From Epichloe hybrida (taxonomy: Eukaryota > Ascomycota > Sordariomycetes > Hypocreales > Clavicipitaceae), in assembly GCA_019022495.1 (NCBI GenBank), contig JAFEKR010000008.1, positions 620,001 to 684,000 of the forward strand: a stretch of DNA of 64,000 nt, written 5' to 3'. The notes beneath the pieces were generated by a model, which was given only the letters and a program-made list of their open reading frames with translations, had not been told where the DNA came from and did not search any database. Positions 11,619 through 21,334 of the stretch are shown piece after piece; position 1 is the first letter of the stretch, and every line of letters begins with the position of its first letter. The position numbers and the translations under genes were made by a program.

Positions 11619-13831
11619 ATGACGGCCGTTTCATCTCTTGTCACCACCACCACCCCCTCCTCCTCACCATCATCCTCCTCCTCACCATCATCCTCCTCCT
11701 CCTCGTCGTCGTCATCATCGACGCTCTCTACGCATGCGGCAGCCGCCACGGACATCCCCCGGCCGGTGCAGGTCCTCACGCACCCCAGCGCCGACGGCTT
11801 CTCCGTCTTCTTCCCCTTCCACGACCTGGCTGCCCTCGATGCCGGCCGGCAGGACATCGTCTCCTTCAAGCAGCTCATCCGGAACGGCACCCGGGGCCAG
11901 GACACGCTGCTCCTGTTCACAGACGGCTGCCGCGTCGGCGGCACTACGGACTGCTCCCGCGCCTGCTGTGACCAATCCCTCCTGTTCGGCTCCCTCGAGA
12001 CCTTTTACAACTGCATTGCCCTGTCGTCCATCTCGTACTGGACGCGCGAGACGAGCAGGTTCTACATCTCTGACGAGGCGGAGCGCAATGCCAGCAGCAT
12101 CATGGGGTCGGGCTCCCTCGCCGCCTTTGATGGCAAACCAGTCTTGAGCGCGTTTGTGACGTGTGCGCAGGGTGCGTGTGGCGCCGATGGCTTGCACAAA
12201 CCGTGCAACGACTCCGTCAAGGGGTTGAATCCTGATGTGAATGCAACCCTCATTTTTGCCGCCATGGACGACTTCTGTCCCGACCTGGAGGCTGAGATTA
12301 ATCCAGATATATTTGGGCCAGGTGTAAGTCCCCGTCCGGCTCTGGACAAGAGAGGTCAATCAATCCGTTGAATGTACTCCTTCATACTCCTTCAGTTGCA
12401 TTCCTATCTTGCTCTACCCATATAGAGTCACATTGATGCTTGAACCACCGCCGCCAGTAGTCCATGCCCAGCTAAAACCCAAGCCTATGCCAGGTCCTCA
12501 TCTCCTACGTCCTCCAGGTATCCTTCTCCGGCATCATCTACCTCTTCCTCAAAGCCTTCACCCTCTGGGTGCGCCACTCGGAGGAGAAGAACGAAAGGGC
12601 GAAGCAAATGCAACGCACATCTTCCCTCGGCCTCACCCGCCGCCTCACGCGCATCGAATCCATCATCTGGCGCGACTCGTCCGCCCTGTCGCGCACGAGC
12701 ATCGCCATCGCCACCACCCTCGTCGAGTTCCAGGAAGCCCAGTGCTGGTTCGTCTTCGCCATCCAGATTGCCTCCATCCTCGCCATCGTCGTCAACTCCC
12801 AGGAGGGCACCTTTTGGGGCGAGATCATTGTCAATGCCGCGGTGGCCTTTCACGTGAGCCAGAACGGGATCCTGCCCATGTTCCTGATCCAAATTTGTCT
12901 TCACCACGAGGGCATACGCAACTGGCATACGTTTCTGGGCTTCTTTGTCGAGTATCTGCTTGCCATTGTGGCCACGACGCAAAAGGTCTACTTCAAGGAC
13001 GCCTTCAGCCTGTTCAAGCAGGAGAGCAAGATCGAGGCATGTGGCGGGAACCCTAGCCCCCGGAGCTATTGTGCGTCGACCCAGGGCGTCGAGGGCCTGC
13101 GGTTGAGTTTTTTCCCGCATCCGCTGCTGTACAAGTTGGTGTTTCTGGTGCTGAATACCGTGGCCATTCTGGCGCTCGTCTTCGACCAGCTGGGCTGGAC
13201 GCTGAGGACGCACCGCCTCACCAAGCATCTAAGCATTCGCGGGTACAGGTTAGGCAGGGCCCCGAGCAGCGAGCGACTGAGGCTGGCGTGGATTCGGCTG
13301 AAGCAGTGGGTTTGGCGTATTCTAGAAATCACATACCTGGTCGTTAATGTCCTCTACTTGGTATCGTTGGTGCGCGTCATCAGCGCAGACAGCTTCCAGG
13401 CGAACAAGTGGTCCTATGGGCAAATCATTGCCATGACGGTCTGGGGACCCGTCATCGTCAAGTTGTTCGACTTGGCGCTATGTAAGGAGTTGCCCCCCCC
13501 CCCCCCCCCTTCTTCTTTTTTCCCTTGGTCTCTCTTGCTCATCATAGTTCAATCGAATGTAGCCGGTCCTCCAAAGAATGGGCAGAGACTGAACTCTGGC
13601 CCTCCACGCCTCCGAATCGACAATGTCATTAACCGGCGCCACGGCACATCGGCAGACGAAGAGCTCGAAGCAGAAGAGGCCACTGTCAGAACAAGCAGGG
13701 AGAGACGAATGCCTGTGCCTCCCGAGCTGGATCTTCGTCAGAGATCCAGACACGTGCGGAGTGAGGAGACGGACTTGGAGGAGGGTGTCAGCGATGGTGT
13801 TGGCGAAGATGTCAAAATAGCCGGAGAGTGA
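11619..13831 (+). CDS. Orphan Cys-rich seven-segment membrane protein
   Basis: I do not recognise a named family. Three exons fit phase: 11619-12323, 12494-13481 and 13548-13831. After a low-complexity Ser/Thr stretch (residues about 5-45) comes a ~190-residue region with nine Cys (for example CSRACC, CAQGAC), probably extracellular. It ends NPDIFGPG, spliced to VLISYVLQ at the first membrane segment. Seven hydrophobic segments follow: around ISYVLQVSFSGIIYLFLKAF, CWFVFAIQIASILAIVV, NGILPMFLIQICL, FLGFFVEYLLAIVA, LVFLVLNTVAILALVF, ITYLVVNVLYLVSLV and IIAMTVWGPVIVKLF. The tail is polar, Arg/Glu-rich and probably cytoplasmic. This N-out, Cys-rich, seven-segment layout resembles a receptor, but no ligand or G-protein motif is visible. 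The start is uncertain: no signal peptide is present in this model, so an upstream exon may be missing. Confidence 0.75.
13493..13509 (+). repeat. Poly-C tract (17 C) inside an intron
   Basis: An uninterrupted C17 run within the 66-nt intron 13482-13547 of the seven-segment membrane-protein gene. Such tracts are prone to length change and to sequencing error. Confidence 0.9.
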
Positions 13832-14131
13832 CCATGACGACTTGCGCGAAGCATGGTTTTGATCTTATTGTGTCAACGTGACATGACGACGCCTCTGATG
13901 ACTTTACCGCGCCCTCTTTTGCCCATTCTCTTTTTTATTAGATATAGAAGTCATGACGCAGCCCAGCCCGCCCAGCGCGGACTAATGATGAAATTTTGAA
14001 GCCACAAAGATCGACCTGCAGAGTACAGAATTCAAATATGGCAATTGATATTCAGATTGTGAAGACGCGACGCCATGAAAATGTTCCAATGCAGATGCAG
14101 ACGACAACGTGCGCTACATTCGTGCCATCAT
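13832..14131. other. Convergent intergenic region
   Basis: 3' flank shared by the membrane-protein gene (plus) and the J-domain gene (minus). No further feature seen. Confidence 0.4.
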
Positions 14132-15007
14132 CTATCCAGACCTATTCGGATGTGACGAAGGCGCCCCATCGAATTTGGCCGGCTGGAATTCAAACGACAG
14201 GTTCTCCCTCTCGCGTAAGAAGCTATCCACCCTCTCGTCCTTGCTTCTCCCCGATGCAGCCACTGTACTCTCGCGCATTTTCTGTCCGATAGCCCAGTCC
14301 TTTTGTTGCACAAGGTCGACGTATTGCTGGCCTACTGCTTCGGCACGGTTCATCTGCGCCAGCGCACCAATCATACACATGCATACCACGAGCGTGGCAA
14401 ACATGCCGTTGCTCATGTACATTAGCTCGCTGGACTTGTTGTTGTTGTTGTTACCATCCCTCTCGTTCCGCCAGCGCTCCCAGTCTTCCCACGTTGCGTT
14501 GCGAGAGGCATTTCCGGGCCGATGTCTCCAAGCCCTGTCGGCTCCGCGGACATCATGCGGACGGAGGTCGTCGGTCCAGCCGATGCCGTGGTGGTCGTAT
14601 AGACGGCGCTTCTGGGGGTCGCTCAGTAGATCGTTCGCGGCAACAATGAGACGGTATCGCTCGAGACGAGTTGCGTTCGAGAGCTGCTGGATCGCGGGGA
14701 AGGAAGAGGCCGGTCGATCGTGGGTATCTGGGTGGTACAGCTTGACTAGTTGGTAGAAGCGGCGTTTGGTGTACGGTGCCCCTCGCTTTGTATCCAAGAT
14801 CTCGTAAGGAGTCGGGGAGGTTGCTCGCGGCCACGGCGGGACCTGATCTGATGGCTCTGCCCTTGGTGGTTGCGTCGCGTAGCATCTTGTCCTGCCTCTG
14901 GCGGGGTGGGAGATCCTTGATGACGAGAAGCGTTTGACGAAGCGGGGGGTCGCTGCTGTGGAGCAGATGGAGTTTTGAACGGCATGTTTACAGAGATGTG
15001 ATGACAT
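14132..15007 (-). CDS. J-domain (DnaJ-like) membrane-anchored mitochondrial protein
   Basis: A single-exon gene of 291 residues when started at 15007 (MSSHLCKHAV). An in-frame ATG at 15067 exists, but the residues between (KRNETKRN) merely translate a TTTCG simple repeat, so the later start is preferred. The N-terminus is Ser/Arg-rich with no acidic residues, as in mitochondrial presequences (TPRFVKRFSSSRISHPARG). A J domain follows (TPYEILDTKR...RFYQLVKLYHPDTHDR), with the diagnostic HPD near residue 92 and SDPQKRRLYDHHG closing helix IV. One hydrophobic segment near residues 195-215 (MFATLVVCMCMIGALA) could anchor it in a membrane. J proteins stimulate Hsp70 ATPase. No Zn-finger or DnaJ C-terminal domain is present, so this is a class III J protein. 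The precise client or partner is unknown. Confidence 0.85.
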   Translation of the reverse strand: MSSHLCKHAVQNSICSTAATPRFVKRFSSSRISHPARGRTRCYATQPPRAEPSDQVPPWPRATSPTPYEILDTKRGAPYTKRRFYQLVKLYHPDTHDRPASSFPAIQQLSNATRLERYRLIVAANDLLSDPQKRRLYDHHGIGWTDDLRPHDVRGADRAWRHRPGNASRNATWEDWERWRNERDGNNNNNKSSELMYMSNGMFATLVVCMCMIGALAQMNRAEAVGQQYVDLVQQKDWAIGQKMRESTVAASGRSKDERVDSFLRERENLSFEFQPAKFDGAPSSHPNRSG

Positions 15008-15883
15008 GATATTTCGTTTCGTTTCGTTTCGTTTCGTATCGTGTCGTATCGATAAGACCTCCGGCATACATAGGGCGCGGACCGAGGGTGTGAACAGTGA
15101 ACAGGTCGTCTACGATGTTGACGTGAAGCGCAAAGTGATGTGGCAAAATGGTGAAAAAGTCGCCGTCATCTTGTGGAAAGCGGGGACGCTTTCATTTTGC
15201 CTTGTCGAGGAAAGCAACCCCACTCAACAACAGCCAGCACTTCAGCCAGACAGACACTTCCGGCCACTTCATCCCGGTCAATTCATTCGGATCGCGGACA
15301 AGCAAATATGGAGGATGAAAGAGGGCAGCCAAGTGTTTTACGCGGGTTGACATGAAATAAAAGGACCTCATGAACAGTGTCTATGCTGTCACCGACAAGT
15401 GGCCACGCCGCCAACGGCCACCACGATCCCGTCACTCACACCGGTCCAACGCATAAACAAACCGCACCAGTCAAGAAGTCTCCGCTCTCTCGCCGCCGGC
15501 ATCATGGAGTTTCGTGCGGGCAACACCTGAGCCATTGTCCATTGCTCCTACGGCGCCTTTTGGCTGGCCCTTGTTATGTTCCTCCTCGTTCCATCGCTCA
15601 GTATCAAGGAGGTCTATGCGGGTGTGCATTTGGCTTAATAGAGAATGACAGGCAAATTCTTATATGGGAATGCGTCAAATTGACAACTTGGTGTCCATTA
15701 AGTCTCGACATGAAAGCAGTGTTTGCATCGTCGTTTGTCAAGGGACAATGACAATGTATAATATTTGTTATATTCCCACACGCTATATGGATGAATGCAT
15801 TACACTTTCATCGTGCAAACACAAAACTCCATCGAGAACAGCACTTGTATCTCGAAAAGATCAGATTGTCCCGCATGAATATT
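15008..15883. other. Promoter of J-domain gene and 3' flank of LEA-like gene
   Basis: Begins with a TTTCG pentanucleotide repeat (about 15012-15036) directly upstream of the J-domain start. The remainder contains only short unsupported frames. Confidence 0.45.
15012..15036. repeat. (TTTCG)n pentanucleotide repeat
   Basis: Five near-perfect TTTCG units with degenerate TATCG/TGTCG copies beyond. They lie in the 5' leader of the J-domain gene, where slippage could change the leader. Confidence 0.85.
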
Positions 15884-16337
15884 CTACAGCTTATTCTTCA
15901 AGTTCTCCGCCGCACCCTTCGCCTTGCCTTGTGCCGCGGCCGCAGCACCCTTGGCCTGACCCTTCAGCACCTCGGCTTCGCCCTGCACTTGACCTTTCAA
16001 CTCATCGACCTTGCCCTTGTTGCCTTTCGTGACGGTCTCGGCACCCTCTTTGACTTTGTTTCCGGCAGAAGCTGTGAAAAGCACGTTTAGTACACGTCAT
16101 CTAAGACTATCTCGTCCAATTCGAGACAGTGAGTCGAGACATACCAGCAGCTTCGAGTCCGGGAAGAACAACATTATCAGTGACAGCTCGATCGACCGTC
16201 TTCAGTCCGTCCTTGACGCTCTCCACGGGATTTTTCCTCAACGCGGGTGACGTGCTAAATGCTCGGGGAGCCTGGACCGCAATGCTTCTGCACATGGGCA
16301 GGACAGCTCGCACGGTACGTTCTGTGAGGAAAGACAT
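15884..16337 (-). CDS. Small LEA-like/stress mitochondrial protein
   Basis: Two exons, 16145-16337 and 15884-16071, are joined by a 73-nt intron (GTATGT...CACAG), giving 126 residues. The first exon encodes a mitochondrial-type presequence (RTVRAVLPMCRSIAVQAPRA, then FSTSPALRKNP). The second encodes a hydrophilic, Lys/Gly/Ala-rich amphipathic repeat (GNKVKEGAETVTKGNKGKVDE, LKGQAKGAAAAAQGKAKG) like group 3 LEA and CsbD-like proteins. Family members are generally induced by drying, heat or starvation and protect membranes or proteins. That role is inferred from composition only, since the repeats have no catalytic residues. The sequence is distinctive in composition but low in complexity, so orthology is uncertain. 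Confidence 0.8.
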
Positions 16338-16924
16338 TGTGTTGTGATGTAAAAGTTCTGATGTGCGGTTGGACGTATTCGCGGAGATGTTAATAATTTG
16401 ATGAAATTGGGTTGATGCAAAGACCGAAAGGTGGAATATGTACGGATGTTTATTCTTATAAGGAATCCGGAGTTGTGGGACCCTGCTTATTTGGATGACG
16501 CTGTTTTGGAAGCGGGCTGGTAGTACATAGGTGCATGCATGATGTCATGACAACGACGTCAGACGTGGTTGTTGTACGGAGCAGATCGCGGGGCAAATGC
16601 TCCTATTCGCTGGGAGGCAGGGAAGGGCGCGGAGAGTGCGGTTCGCAGATTGCAGAGGCGCGGAATGTCGCACGTTGGCTTAGCCGTGCTGGTGCAGTTA
16701 CGATTGTTGTTCCTGAAAGAGTGACTGCTCCTTGTAGACTTGAACAAGTGTAGAACCAAGAGTCCTGGTATTGAAACATCGTGTTATCGCCTCGATCATT
16801 CCTGGTATTCAACGGCCATCACGACTGTTCGTCTTTATCTCTACCGATTTCCCCTTTCCATCATGTCAAAGTAAAACGCAGTTGCTTGTGCTAAATGTTC
16901 CTTGCTTCTATTCATTACCATGAT
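16338..16924. other. Promoter of LEA-like gene and 3' flank of FRS2
   Basis: Short frames on both strands without family features. No repeat or RNA gene recognised. Confidence 0.4.
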
Positions 16925-19079
16925 TCACTCCTTGTCCAAACGCACTGCGGGGCTGTTCCGCACGAAGTTCAGATCAACTTTGTGACCCAGCAACTCGCGA
17001 ATGTTGGAAATGCCGTACTTGATCATCGTGGGTCGTTCAAGTGATAGACCCCAGCCAAAGACTCGCATATCCTTGCTGCATGGACAGTCAGCCTCGAGTG
17101 TTGAACGAAGAAATGGTATTTCCATAACTTACGGAAGGCCCATGGATTCCAACATTTCGGCTCGGAACATGCCACTGTTACCAATTTCAACCAGTTTTCC
17201 AAGTCCCTTGTCTATCGTGGGTTAGCAATGTTTTCTTCCCTTCATATATCAATCGACCGCAGAAAAAGGCACTCACGATAAGAGAAAATCTCCATGCTAG
17301 GCTCAGTGTCTGTTGCCGAACTCAGTTAATATCATTAATGCAGAGCATGTCGGAACATCATCAAGAGCACTCACAAGGGTTGTAGGCACATTTGTATTTG
17401 AGATCCGTGATGCCCATCTTGCCGAAGAAAATGTCCATAAACTGTCAAAATTTAGTCACTTCGTTCCCGTAGGTTCGGCTGGCAGTGTATATCAGGTATC
17501 TCACCTCCATTAGCCCACCCAGGGTCAGGTCATAATCAGCAATGACACCCTCAACCTGGTGGAACTCAGCCAAGTGAGTGGCGTCCACAGTCTCGTTACG
17601 GAACACGCGATCGATTGAGAAGTAGCGGGCTGGAGGCGGGCGGCCATCGGGACCCTTTTGTTGCGCCAATTTGTACAGCATGTTGGCACTAATGGATGTA
17701 GTGTGCGTTCGAAGCACGAGTTTTCGGGTCTCTTCTCCAGACCAAGGGTATCGGTAACCTATCGAGCCGTATTTTCCGTTCTATGCCCCAGAATTAAAAC
17801 CTTTGCCATGCCAACGTTGGTGCTCTTTGTTTGTATACGTACCTGGTGCACCTCTTTGACGTTATCCCAGTAAGCCTTGTAGTCACCTTTGTCATTGGGA
17901 TCTTCAGCTCTGGGCATATCCGCCACCTTGGGGTCCGAGACGTAGAACTACAAGTAGCATTAGCCTCCTGCGCCGACCGTCACGGCTTTCCAATATCTAT
18001 ATTCAAATACTTACGGTGTCCTGCATGTCACGGGCAGGATGCTGTTGCGGAACAAAAAGGGTGTCGAAGTTCCAGAAGCCAGATTCGACAAACCTAACAC
18101 CCATCACATTAGCAACGGACTGAGACGCCCGGAACCACATCAGGTAAACCTACTTGTCTGTAGGCATCTCCTGGAACCCCATTTCGAAAAAAATCTGTCT
18201 CAACTCAGATCGGACCTTGCTCAGAGGGTGCAAAGCTCCAGACTGCTGATCAGCACCCAAAGCCTTGAAGTTGTATCCTTTGAAAGTGGCAGTCTTCCAT
18301 GAACCGCTGGCAATCATGTCGGCGGTCAAATCGGTAGCAACCTCGGGGATTTTGAGGGCGAATTTGTCGGCCTTTTCGAATTTGAAACTAACTATCTTCT
18401 GTGTTCGGACAAGCTTGCGCTTCTTCAATTCGGCCAGCATCTTGGCATCAGGGTACGTCCGCGTTGACCGAATGGTCTGCATCTGGTCCTTGGTAGTGTC
18501 TTGAATGGAATCTTTCTGGCAATGGGTTTCCACATTAGCCGCCATATTTCTGGATCACGCAAGAATGTCCTTGCGTGTAAATTTTACTCACGGCCGCTTT
18601 AAATTTTCCGTCTGCGATATCGGCCACGTTAGCCTCAACATTCAGCAGGCCATATTTCACTAGAACACCAGAACCCAAGAACAAAAAGACCCAGAAAACT
18701 CACCTGACGTTTTTGAGATCCATTTCTCTCTGAAGGCCCTACCTTGGCCAATCTTGACGACATTCTTGTCACCGATGGCCGTCTCGAGCTCTTGAATGGT
18801 CAAGCCTTCCACAGCGGTGCGCAGGGCCTCAAAAACGCGGGCTTCGTGACTTCCATTGGCGGCAATTTGCTCGCCTTCGGGTTCTAAAAGAGCTTCTTCT
18901 CGGTCAATCGTCTCGTACTTGACCATGTCGCGCGAGGCAAGTCTGTCGAGAGCACCCTTGACCTCGGTAGAGGGTGTCGCGGGGAAGGCTTCGGAGGAGA
19001 GGAGGGGTGATTGCTTGTCCAGCGCATGGAGGATCTGGTGGGCAAGATCCCCCGCAGGGCTGCTAGTCTGTACCGCCAT
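16925..19079 (-). CDS. FRS2: Cytosolic phenylalanyl-tRNA synthetase alpha subunit
   Basis: The catalytic subunit of the cytosolic (alpha-beta)2 enzyme that charges tRNA-Phe. Ten exons, all phase-consistent, encode 531 residues: 18704-19079, 18592-18659, 18154-18515, 18015-18093, 17843-17947, 17505-17780, 17375-17441, 17277-17309, 17133-17211 and 16925-17075. The N-terminal winged-helix region ([13 protein letters not shown]) matches the eukaryotic alpha subunit. The class II core follows: [20 protein letters not shown], then motif 2 ([22 protein letters not shown]), then [13 protein letters not shown], then motif 3 with the ATP-binding Arg ([16 protein letters not shown]). It ends [12 protein letters not shown], normal for the family. 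The exon at 17277-17309 is only 33 nt. This is intron-rich for the window, and several donors are plain GTAAGT/GTGAGT. Confidence 0.95.
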
Positions 19080-19735
19080 GATGGGATGAATCCGTGGCCG
19101 TGTGTGGGCAAGAGACTGTGCGACGCCGACAGCGGGAAACTATCGTTGATGATGGCCCCTTGATATGGTGGTGGATTGGGATCTCTTGAGTCACAAATTA
19201 TTATGTCCCGCCAGTCCCCTCAGAATTTCCTTGAACCTGTGCCCCGCCAGCCACCCAAGTAGCCAACGTAGAACTCCAAGTGGGGCTGCCGAAACTGCCA
19301 TCGAACGCCTGATCAATCCATTGACATCGAATACAAACCACAGATACCTATAAAGAATCAATGTGCTAACAAAATGTCTAACTGCAGAAAACTACAAGGA
19401 ACGTGATAAATGACCATCCCTCTACGGACGTCTTGAGCTACAGGGTAGGCAAGGTCAAAGTTTTACTTGCTTTCGCACATGACCCGTATCTAACACGAAA
19501 CAATACGGAATATATAACAAGCTACGTAAAGCCAAAAACAGAATGCGCCAAAGAGAGAGCAAATATGCAAAGTAATAAGCACATGTTCCCTGCTCAATCG
19601 ATAATCCACAACAGCTACTCGCAAAAAGGAACACAAGCGATATCTGAACCTCAAAGACAGCCCACTGTCACGGGCCTTGTACACAAGGAAATTGAAACTG
19701 CTCAAAAAATCAAGCACGTAACATTGTGACGCTCT
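19080..19735. other. FRS2 promoter and tRNA downstream region
   Basis: No protein gene supported. An A6 run at about 19704-19709 lies on the downstream side of the minus-strand tRNA gene at 19736-19829, so it reads as a T6 Pol III terminator on that strand. Confidence 0.5.
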
Positions 19736-19829
19736 GAACAAACAGGGAATCGAACCCTGGACCACTCCCAAACAACTTAGTTAGTTTAAACCATGCTAAG
19801 GGAGTATTATACCACTAAACCATTCGCCC
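19736..19829 (-). tRNA. tRNA-Ala(AGC), 23-nt intron, altered acceptor stem
   Basis: Read on the minus strand it folds as a tRNA: acceptor 5' strand GGGCGAA, A box TGGTTTAGTGG, anticodon stem CTCCC/GGGAG, loop TT-AGC-A split by an intron of about 23 nt after the base next to the anticodon, and T arm CAGGG-TTCGATT-CCCTG (B box). The mature length is 71 nt without CCA. Anticodon AGC gives alanine, and a G3-U70 pair, the alanine identity element, is present. Compared with the copy at 19959, the 3' acceptor strand is TTTGTTC rather than TTCGTCC, so two more pairs become G-U. It may be a weak or decaying copy. The D stem has one T-T mismatch, as in its sister. Confidence 0.8.
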
Positions 19830-19958
19830 AATTAGATTAGCGTTGCACGAAGCTAATCGCTTGAAAAACGTGATTCTTGTCACGAACAAGAACAAAAAAG
19901 TATGAAGGGCAAGCAAAACACAACACATCGCACGCACTAGAATCGATACCAATACAAT

Positions 19959-20042
19959 GGACGAACAGGGAATCGAACCCTGGACCACTCCCAGATGCGA
20001 AAGTCATGCTAAGGGAGTATTATACCACTAAACCATTCGCCC
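19959..20042 (-). tRNA. tRNA-Ala(AGC), 13-nt intron
   Basis: Same body as the gene at 19736-19829: acceptor GGGCGAA/TTCGTCC with the G3-U70 pair that marks tRNA-Ala, A box, B box GGGTTCGATTCCC, and anticodon stem CTCCC/GGGAG with anticodon AGC after U33. The intron is only about 13 nt and sits at the canonical place one base after the anticodon. An A6 run at 19892-19897 reads as a T-run terminator on the minus strand. With an intact acceptor stem this looks like the functional copy. The intron call depends on standard tRNA geometry and could be tested with a covariance model. Confidence 0.88.
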
Positions 20043-20252
20043 CAAGCGATGCGTTGGAACCGGGCTTGTTATTTGTAAAAATAATGGGATTACAAAATTG
20101 GCGTATGGAGGTGTGGATCGGTTCAGCCAGTCGGCTTCGCCTTGCTGCTTAAAGGGAGGGCCAGCTTGTGATGTGATCTATGCGCTTTGAATGTGACGTT
20201 ATATGCGTGAATCCACTATGCTAAGCACAGCTCTAATTCGTTTAAATTGCTA

Positions 20253-20284
20253 ATAATGGTTTAATGGCTTTATCAAACCATTAT
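20253..20284. repeat. Inverted repeat, 10-bp arms, 12-nt loop
   Basis: Arms ATAATGGTTT (20253-20262) and AAACCATTAT (20275-20284) are exact reverse complements, in an AT-rich setting between tRNA genes and a retrotransposon remnant. It could be part of a small hairpin or of a decayed element terminus. Confidence 0.6.
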
Positions 20285-20739
20285 CTAGCATCTCTACCGC
20301 TCACATTGTATGGGAGAGGTCAGAGATCGAGACCTTCACGCCACCACCCCTAGCTACTAGCTTCTTAGCAGCGACTACGAATCCTAACCTTCACTCTGTT
20401 TACAAACCCAGGCATAAGTCATGACATAGACGTGGGTACTGTTAATTGACGCGTTGCTTTCCAGATAATTAGTCCTCCAGAGAGAGCGATAAGATACCCC
20501 TCGGTGTTGGATATCGCAACCTCACATCGTAGGCATCACTTTTCCTGTGTTGCTGCAGCCTCCCGTATCGCGTTTGTTACCGTGATCCGTGCTGTGCATC
20601 GTTTGTTAACCAACCCTTCCATTGATCAGGTTCTTTGTTCCTCGTTGATAGATTTTTAAGCTTATATAGAGCTTCTCTATGCTTCTAATAGATTTCCTAG
20701 ATAGTCAATCATCATCTCATTCTTCCATTCTTTGCATCA

Positions 20740-21035
20740 TTCCACACCTGTGATGGTTTACAGGATCTACCGAGAGAGGATTGGATCAATCCTGTACACC
20801 GCGATAATGGTCAGGCCAGATGTGGCCTTTGCGGCGGCGAAGTTGTCACAACTCCTCACAAGCCTAGGACCAGAGAGATCGCAAATGACGCTTCGTTCGC
20901 CGATGACGCCGAAACGCGCAAATCACCAAAGGGATATCTTATCACTCTCTTTAGGGGACCGGACCAATTATCTGGAAAGCAACGCGCCAATCAACAGTGA
21001 CCACGTCTATGTACAACTGAAGCTGAATTTCTTGC
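20740..21035 (+). mobile_element. Degenerate Ty1/Copia-type retrotransposon fragment (RT-RNase H)
   Basis: The frame around 20752-20880 encodes YRERIGSILYTAIMVRPDVA then FAAAKLSQLL, which matches the end of the Copia reverse transcriptase/start of RNase H (Y..RIGSLLY.A..TRPDIAF). Further on, 20954-21035 encodes GPIIWKATRQSTVTTS, then, in another frame, TTEAEFLA, the RNase H signature normally read continuously as TTSTTEAE. Four extra bases (ATGT) separate the two halves, and stops interrupt the region. It is therefore an old, broken copy. Integrase, gag and LTRs are not visible. It lies about 0.7 kb on the 5' side of the tRNA-Ala genes, a favoured target zone for some Ty elements. Confidence 0.75.
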
Positions 21036-21334
21036 GTACAAATAAAACGTCGTGTGCTTCCTTTTTATAGGGAGAGCTGGATGAGCCCAAGTCATGTGCG
21101 CCATGTGCATTTCTCGCGTGTCTTGTTCAGCAAGTCTCAGCAAGTCCGATATTGTTGGAGTTGCTTGAAAATAAAAAGAACGTCTCCACAGCAAAAAAAC
21201 AGCTTGACTTTACACGGAGATGACATTTCATGGCTCAGTTGGGGGTACGATCTACCCGGCACAACTTCAAATCAGACGTTGAAGAATAAGAGAAAGAAGA
21301 AACTCCAAATAGGTTCCCACCAACGTCAAAACTT

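Larger units (their letters stand above)
20043..21334. other. AT-rich remnant region behind the tRNA genes
   Basis: AT-rich, gene-free sequence with a 10-bp inverted repeat (20253-20284), a degenerate Copia fragment (20740-21035) and the 3' flank of the DUF6594 gene. No intact gene. Confidence 0.6.

Noticed and set aside
11638..12147. Pro/His/Arg-rich frame
   Set aside because: Shadow of the first exon of the membrane-protein gene in another frame; no domain.
14987..15067. Upstream start for the J-domain protein at 15067
   Set aside because: The extra 20 residues only translate a TTTCG microsatellite; the ATG at 15007 directly opens the presequence.
19877..20152. 91-residue plus-strand frame over the tRNA genes
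   Set aside because: It is the antisense reading of tRNA-Ala and flanks.
20296..20345. tRNA-like or SINE-like stretch (CTCTACCGCTCA...GATCGAGACC)
   Set aside because: Arms do not pair into a cloverleaf and the B box is wrong.
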